From positions 83,408 through 147,407 of the forward strand of contig DGMY01000025.1 of NCBI GenBank assembly GCA_002388665.1: a stretch of 64,000 bases of DNA, given 5' to 3'. The notes under the pieces were generated by a model, which did no database searches, was not told the DNA's origin, and saw only the letters and a program-made list of their open reading frames with translations. Source of the stretch: Opitutia bacterium UBA4506. Its GTDB lineage: Bacteria > Verrucomicrobiota > Verrucomicrobiia > Opitutales > Puniceicoccaceae. Of the stretch, positions 59,833 through 64,000 are shown one piece after another (the stretch's first letter is position 1; each line of letters begins with the position of its first letter). The position numbers and the translations under genes are program-made.

Positions 59833-62382
59833 ATGCGACAGGGACTGTTCGCTGCGTTAATTGCGTTCGCAACCACACCGCTCGGTGCGATCGACCTCCC
59901 ACCGACCGACCACGAGTACACGTGGATCGAGCGACAGCAGATCAATTTTGAGAATCAGCAAATCCTCGTCGAGTTGGAACCCATTATCGCCAAGCAGGAA
60001 TGGGAAGAGGCACAGGAGATCCTCGAGAAGGCTGTCGAAAACGATCCCTACGACAATAAGCTAAAGGGGCGCTTGCTCACCGTTTTGGCTGAATCCGGAA
60101 AGACCCAGGAAGCCCTCGAACTGGCCTACCCTCTCCTTAAAAAATATCCGCGGCATACTCCCCTGATCATTTATATCGGAAATTTGGAGAACCAGATTGG
60201 CAACCGGGATACGGCTGCCAAGGCGTGGAGCTACGTCCTTGCACTTCCCAACTCTCCCGACGCTGATCGCCTCTACGCGGCCAAGAGCCTCTACTATCAA
60301 TCTCTCGCGACGAATGATAATCAGAGCGCCCTGACAAGTGCCAGCGTATGGGCCGAGCTCGAGCGCTCGTACAACAGTAATCTCCAGTATGCCTCGGCGC
60401 TGTGGAAAAATGGGCAACCCGACAAAGCCCTGAAGACTTTGGAAAAAGCGACCCGCCTCGCCAAGGGCCCGGAGAAGGACCAAGCCGACTTTTACATGGC
60501 CTATACCCTGCTCAAGGCAGGAAAGCCCGCTGAAGCCGAGAAATGGTTTAAGAAAATCGCTACCGATTCACAGGATGCCGAGGCTCGCCATCGCGCGGCA
60601 ATGCAACTGGCGCACATCGAAACGACGGCCGGAAACACCGCGGCCGCACGCCAATGGCTGGATGCCGCTGCTATCGACGGAAAGAAAGATAAAAACTGGC
60701 GCAAGATGTACTCTCAAACAATTCTCGAAGAAGGGGATGTTGAGAAGACAATGGCCGCGGTCGGGGAATTTTTCGACTCGGAACAGGCGTCCTTCCTCAC
60801 TCTTCTCTCTTTCCAGTTTCTTCGCAACGGGTACCAGGGCCTAGCCTACCACTTCATCACGATGGCAGGCGACACTTCTGGGATGCCAGAGAATCGTGAG
60901 GCCGATTACTGGGCCAATCGTGCCTATATGGCCGAGAACCAAGACAATTTCGAGGATTCCCTTCAATCCATTAATAAAGCTCTCGCCCGTGAGCCTGCAC
61001 GGATCGACTGGAAGATTGTCCGCGTTCGCTCCCTCTTCATGCTGAAGCAGCATGACCAGGCCCTGGCCGAGGCCCGCGCGCTTGAAGAGGAGGTTGTGAA
61101 CCTGCCACCCACTGCCGAAAACACCCGAATCCTCAATGAGGCGATCGATCTCGCAGCGAATAGCCACTTGGCCCAAGAGGAGTACCGAGAGGCTCTCGAC
61201 ATTATTCAAAAGTTCCTCCCCGTCTACAGCGGCAACGAGCTCTACCGCACCCAGGCACTCGCCTACTATCATCTCGGCGATCTCGATGAGTCCAATGAGT
61301 CCTTCAAGAAGTATTTCTCCCTCGTGCCCGACCCGGCGCCGGTCGTAATCGTCGAATACGGCTACCTCCAGGAAAACCTCAAGGAGTGGGATATCGCCGT
61401 CGACGCATTCACCAGAGCCGTGCGTCACAACCCTTTCGATCTTCGCTCCTGGGAAACGCTGACTTTCGTCTTCGTCAAATCAATCGAAAACTCTCAAGCG
61501 GTAGAGGCTGCCAAAGCTACCATCGCCCTCAAATACGAGACTCTTCCCTCCGCCAGTCGCAAGGAGAAAGGGGAAATCGAAGAATCAATTCTCGACTACA
61601 AAACACTCATCGCCGACATAGAGCGCACCTGGGGGTTTCAGGCCTTTGCCAACTACAATGAATTTATCCCCGACGGGAACGATGTCTTCGTCAGCCGCGA
61701 TTCCGCCCTGCCGGCCGAGCTCGGTGGACAGATTTCTTATCGTCCTCCCGTCATCGGATTCCGCGACTATAGTACTTTCGATGTTTTCCTCCGCGTAATC
61801 GGGCAATTCGACGATAACTCGATCCGTCCCAATGAAGATACCTGGCAAGGCGGGGTTGGGGGTGAGTGGAAGCCTTTCAAAGCTTTCAATTTTGTCACCT
61901 CTCTCGAATATTTGTTTAAGATCGGCGACCAGTCACGGGAAGGATGGCTCTGGAGAAACCGAGGCTCATACGCCTACGGTGACTACCCTCGTACCAGTGA
62001 ACTCTGGTGGCCCACGATCTCTCTCTACGGGGAAGCCGCATGGCTCTTCGACAACCACTGGCGGGAAGAGGAACTCTCCCTCTATACTGAGGACCGACTC
62101 GGGATTTCCTGGCGACTCATGGACAACATGAGCCTGACTTTCCCTCAGGTCCAAGGAGCCATTCGCTACTTGATCGACGGATATACCGACCGCAGCTCCT
62201 ATTACTATGGTGGGTTCGGTGCGAATCTTCGGTATACTCAACGCGAGAATGAAAATGAAACCAACGACTGGTATGTCGATTTCTACCTCCACTACGACTG
62301 GGGGAGATTTCTCGATTCCAATGCTAATCCAACTGGCTCGCGTTTCGACGGATGGGCCGCAGGAGTCCGTTTCTACCGATGA
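59833..62382 (+). CDS. nfrA: NfrA-like outer-membrane exporter with TPR repeats
   Basis: An 849-residue protein starting ATG 59833 with a signal peptide (LFAALIAFATTPLGA). Residues 40-600 are a TPR-rich helical solenoid (EAQEILEKAVENDPYDNKLKGRLLTVLAESGK, NRDTAAKAWSYVLALPNSPDA, WAELERSYNSNLQYASALWKNGQPDKALKTLEKATRLAKG). The C-terminal about 230 residues form a beta-barrel-like domain ending in an aromatic residue (FDGWAAGVRFYR), as outer-membrane proteins do, and correspond to the NfrA C-terminal domain. In the NGR pathway NfrA secretes the ManNAc polymer and is the receptor of phage N4. It follows nfrB by 16 bp. Confidence 0.88.
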   Translation: MRQGLFAALIAFATTPLGAIDLPPTDHEYTWIERQQINFENQQILVELEPIIAKQEWEEAQEILEKAVENDPYDNKLKGRLLTVLAESGKTQEALELAYPLLKKYPRHTPLIIYIGNLENQIGNRDTAAKAWSYVLALPNSPDADRLYAAKSLYYQSLATNDNQSALTSASVWAELERSYNSNLQYASALWKNGQPDKALKTLEKATRLAKGPEKDQADFYMAYTLLKAGKPAEAEKWFKKIATDSQDAEARHRAAMQLAHIETTAGNTAAARQWLDAAAIDGKKDKNWRKMYSQTILEEGDVEKTMAAVGEFFDSEQASFLTLLSFQFLRNGYQGLAYHFITMAGDTSGMPENREADYWANRAYMAENQDNFEDSLQSINKALAREPARIDWKIVRVRSLFMLKQHDQALAEARALEEEVVNLPPTAENTRILNEAIDLAANSHLAQEEYREALDIIQKFLPVYSGNELYRTQALAYYHLGDLDESNESFKKYFSLVPDPAPVVIVEYGYLQENLKEWDIAVDAFTRAVRHNPFDLRSWETLTFVFVKSIENSQAVEAAKATIALKYETLPSASRKEKGEIEESILDYKTLIADIERTWGFQAFANYNEFIPDGNDVFVSRDSALPAELGGQISYRPPVIGFRDYSTFDVFLRVIGQFDDNSIRPNEDTWQGGVGGEWKPFKAFNFVTSLEYLFKIGDQSREGWLWRNRGSYAYGDYPRTSELWWPTISLYGEAAWLFDNHWREEELSLYTEDRLGISWRLMDNMSLTFPQVQGAIRYLIDGYTDRSSYYYGGFGANLRYTQRENENETNDWYVDFYLHYDWGRFLDSNANPTGSRFDGWAAGVRFYR

Positions 62383-63851
62383 ACTGGAAAGTCACAATTC
62401 TCGCCCTCACTCTCGCGGTGGGTTCCAACACTTCCACTTCGGCTCAATCCTTGGGTGATGCCCCGGCACCAGCGCCCGCTCCACTGACCTCCGAGCAAAG
62501 TAGCTTGTTTGATGAGCTCATGGAAAATGAGATCAACCGAGATCCAATGGCGGCCGCTGTCCTCGAGAGCAATCCAGCCGAAGCAGCCACCTTGGTGGAG
62601 ATCGAGGAAGGCGAACTCCCGCCACCTGGGACTCCTCTCTATCGCAGTAGGGTCACCGGCACCTTCATCCAATTATCGCGCGCCTGGGCGGACGTATCCG
62701 TCGCAGAATGGCGCGAGGTTCTGCGCATTGTCCGCGACGCGGGTATGAACACCGTGATCATTCAATGGAGCGCAGCCCAAGAGATCGCCTATTTCGAGCC
62801 AGCCCCCGAACAGTATACCGAGTTCTACCCCGTCCTCAATCGCCTCTTCGAAGCCGCCGAGGGGCAACCGATCAACATTGTCCTGGGACTCAGCCACGAC
62901 CCTCTCTACTGGAAAAACATCGAAACTCGCAATGATGTGCGGGATGTCTACTTCCGCGTCCGAAGCTCCCACAATCTTCGAATTCAGGAATCTCTCCTCG
63001 AACTGTTTGAGGACATTCCCAATTGGACCGGCTACTACCTCAGCGAGGAGATCGATGATATCAATTGGCGCGAACCTGCCGAGGAAGAGGTCTTTCACCA
63101 ATACCTCCTCCGTTCCAGCCGCATTATCGAAGATCGAGACGAAAATCGGTCTGTCTCCATTTCTTCATTCTTCCGCAAGCGAACTGCACCTTCGACCTAT
63201 TCCGGGAATTTGCGCGACCTGATGAACAGCACGACGATCGACCACCTATGGATTCAAGATGGCATCGGAGTGGAAATGCTCAGTGCATCACTCATTGAAC
63301 CCTACTACCGCGCGCTAGCTACACAGTTTTCCACCCCCCCGCCTTCAATCGGTGTGGTCGTGGAGATTTTTGAGATGACTTCCAGCGCCGGAGAACCGTT
63401 CGCTGCTCAGACTGCGCTCGCCTCGCGAGTGGAGAATCAGCTGAAAAACGCGTCTCTCACCCGTGGTCCCATTACATTGTTCAGCCTTTTCGACTACGCG
63501 GATCCACGCCAAGGCGGAGAACAGGAAGCGGTTTATGAGTTAATCCGCGATTGGAACCGAAGCCTCCCGCTGGATACTACGGTGGCGGAAACGGAACCGA
63601 CTCCCCCTCCCGTAGCGCCCGCGAATCCCGCGCCGGAGAAACCAGCCCCAGCGAAGGAGCTGCCTCCAGAGGTCGAAACGTCACCGCTGCTGGATGAATC
63701 CGCCCCGAGTTTCTGGGATCCTCTGATCGACCCGTCTTCGATCAAGCCTCCTAAGGGTGCCCCTGGGAAGCCTCCGTCGTTTGAGCCGGATCCCAAACAA
63801 CCGACAGTCGAACCGATCACCGGCCTGCGCTACCCCTATAAAGCAGAATAG
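62379..63851 (+). CDS. DUF4434-domain protein of the NGR locus (YbcH-like)
   Basis: A 490-residue secreted protein overlapping nfrA by 4 bp (ATGA), starting ATG 62379 with a signal peptide ending at TSTSAQS. The middle is a (beta/alpha)8-like domain, DUF4434: GTFIQLSRAWADVSVAEWREVLRIVRDAGMNTVIIQWSA, INIVLGLSHDPLYW, WTGYYLSEEIDDINW, RSVSISSFFRKR and VEIFEM. The GYYLSEEIDD segment offers two acidic residues suited to a glycosidase site. A Pro/Glu-rich disordered tail ends it. In E. coli ybcH (also DUF4434) lies beside nfrAB, so this is likely a glycan-modifying partner; function is not established. Confidence 0.82.
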   Translation: MNWKVTILALTLAVGSNTSTSAQSLGDAPAPAPAPLTSEQSSLFDELMENEINRDPMAAAVLESNPAEAATLVEIEEGELPPPGTPLYRSRVTGTFIQLSRAWADVSVAEWREVLRIVRDAGMNTVIIQWSAAQEIAYFEPAPEQYTEFYPVLNRLFEAAEGQPINIVLGLSHDPLYWKNIETRNDVRDVYFRVRSSHNLRIQESLLELFEDIPNWTGYYLSEEIDDINWREPAEEEVFHQYLLRSSRIIEDRDENRSVSISSFFRKRTAPSTYSGNLRDLMNSTTIDHLWIQDGIGVEMLSASLIEPYYRALATQFSTPPPSIGVVVEIFEMTSSAGEPFAAQTALASRVENQLKNASLTRGPITLFSLFDYADPRQGGEQEAVYELIRDWNRSLPLDTTVAETEPTPPPVAPANPAPEKPAPAKELPPEVETSPLLDESAPSFWDPLIDPSSIKPPKGAPGKPPSFEPDPKQPTVEPITGLRYPYKAE

Positions 63852-64000
63852 GCTGCTTGCCGGTTTAGCTTCACGATACAAGTAATCTGCAGGTCCCTCC
63901 CGATCCTGCTCGGTCTACTGGCCCGCTATATGAGGTTGGGACGAACGCTTCACTCCGGAGTAGTCCTGGAGATACCCACCTGACCTGACCCCCGAAAACT
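63852..64000. other. Right-edge spacer without a gene
   Basis: About 150 bp after the DUF4434 stop to the window edge. No credible frame, terminator or tRNA seen. A gene could begin just outside the window. Confidence 0.5.

Overview
This 64 kb window looks like a chromosomal segment of a free-living, Gram-negative-type bacterium. Supporting evidence is a TolC-family outer-membrane protein, a lipoprotein, an outer-membrane exporter, dTDP-sugar and UDP-HexNAc genes, and RodA. The mix of a TIGR03790-type protein, several Amt/SpoIIE/SiaC signalling genes, DUF3592 proteins, a PIN-TRAM protein, quinone-linked PyrD and large modular cellulases fits Verrucomicrobiota, perhaps Opitutae/Puniceicoccales. 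That placement is inference and no rRNA is present to confirm it. Gene density is high, GC is moderate and fairly even, and I see no insertion sequences, phage genes or CRISPR arrays.

Layout. 1-5.5 kb: the start of a TIGR03790-type secreted protein running off the left edge, then a divergent four-gene set (DUF3592 membrane protein, arrestin-like protein, P-loop protein, beta-propeller) of unknown role. 5.4-9.6 kb: a minus-strand signalling operon of ammonium transporter fused to a SpoIIE/PP2C phosphatase, SiaB-like kinase, SiaC-like phosphoprotein and a soluble histidine kinase. 9.7-19.3 kb: PatB/MalY aminotransferase; a four-gene tripartite efflux operon (TolC, adaptor, FtsX-like permease, ATPase); rfbB; pyrD; and two unknown genes. 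19.3-22.6 kb: ABC exporter, TPR-like protein, sugar phosphotransferase and tRNA-Arg(ACG). 22.8-25.1 kb: pgsA, pgpA, a 45-residue membrane protein and a PIN-TRAM protein. 25.1-30.5 kb: a translationally coupled pair of hybrid/REC histidine kinases and a small secreted protein.

30.7-35.4 kb: a YejB-YejE-YejA peptide importer without its ATPase gene, then ruvA. 36.4-37.7 kb: an ECF sigma factor with an overlapping putative anti-sigma gene. 38.0-41.5 kb: an exceptional secreted enzyme combining an AA10 lytic polysaccharide monooxygenase, three CBM2 modules and a GH9 cellulase in one chain. 41.7-46.3 kb: carbonic anhydrase, a serine hydrolase broken by an in-frame stop, a PAS histidine kinase and a small secreted repeat protein. 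46.3-51.5 kb: DUF2062, glycerate kinase, RNase G/E and RodA on the minus strand. 51.4-56.3 kb: LOG protein, VOC protein, NAD-malic enzyme and two membrane proteins. 56.4-63.9 kb: wecB-nfrB-nfrA-DUF4434, which closely matches the c-di-GMP-controlled N4 glycan receptor (NGR) exopolysaccharide pathway.

The genes suggest a surface-attached polysaccharide degrader that couples nitrogen state and second messengers to surface behaviour. The strongest candidates for new biology are the Amt-phosphatase/SiaBC/histidine-kinase operon, the LPMO-CBM2x3-GH9 enzyme and the NGR-like locus with its own wecB.
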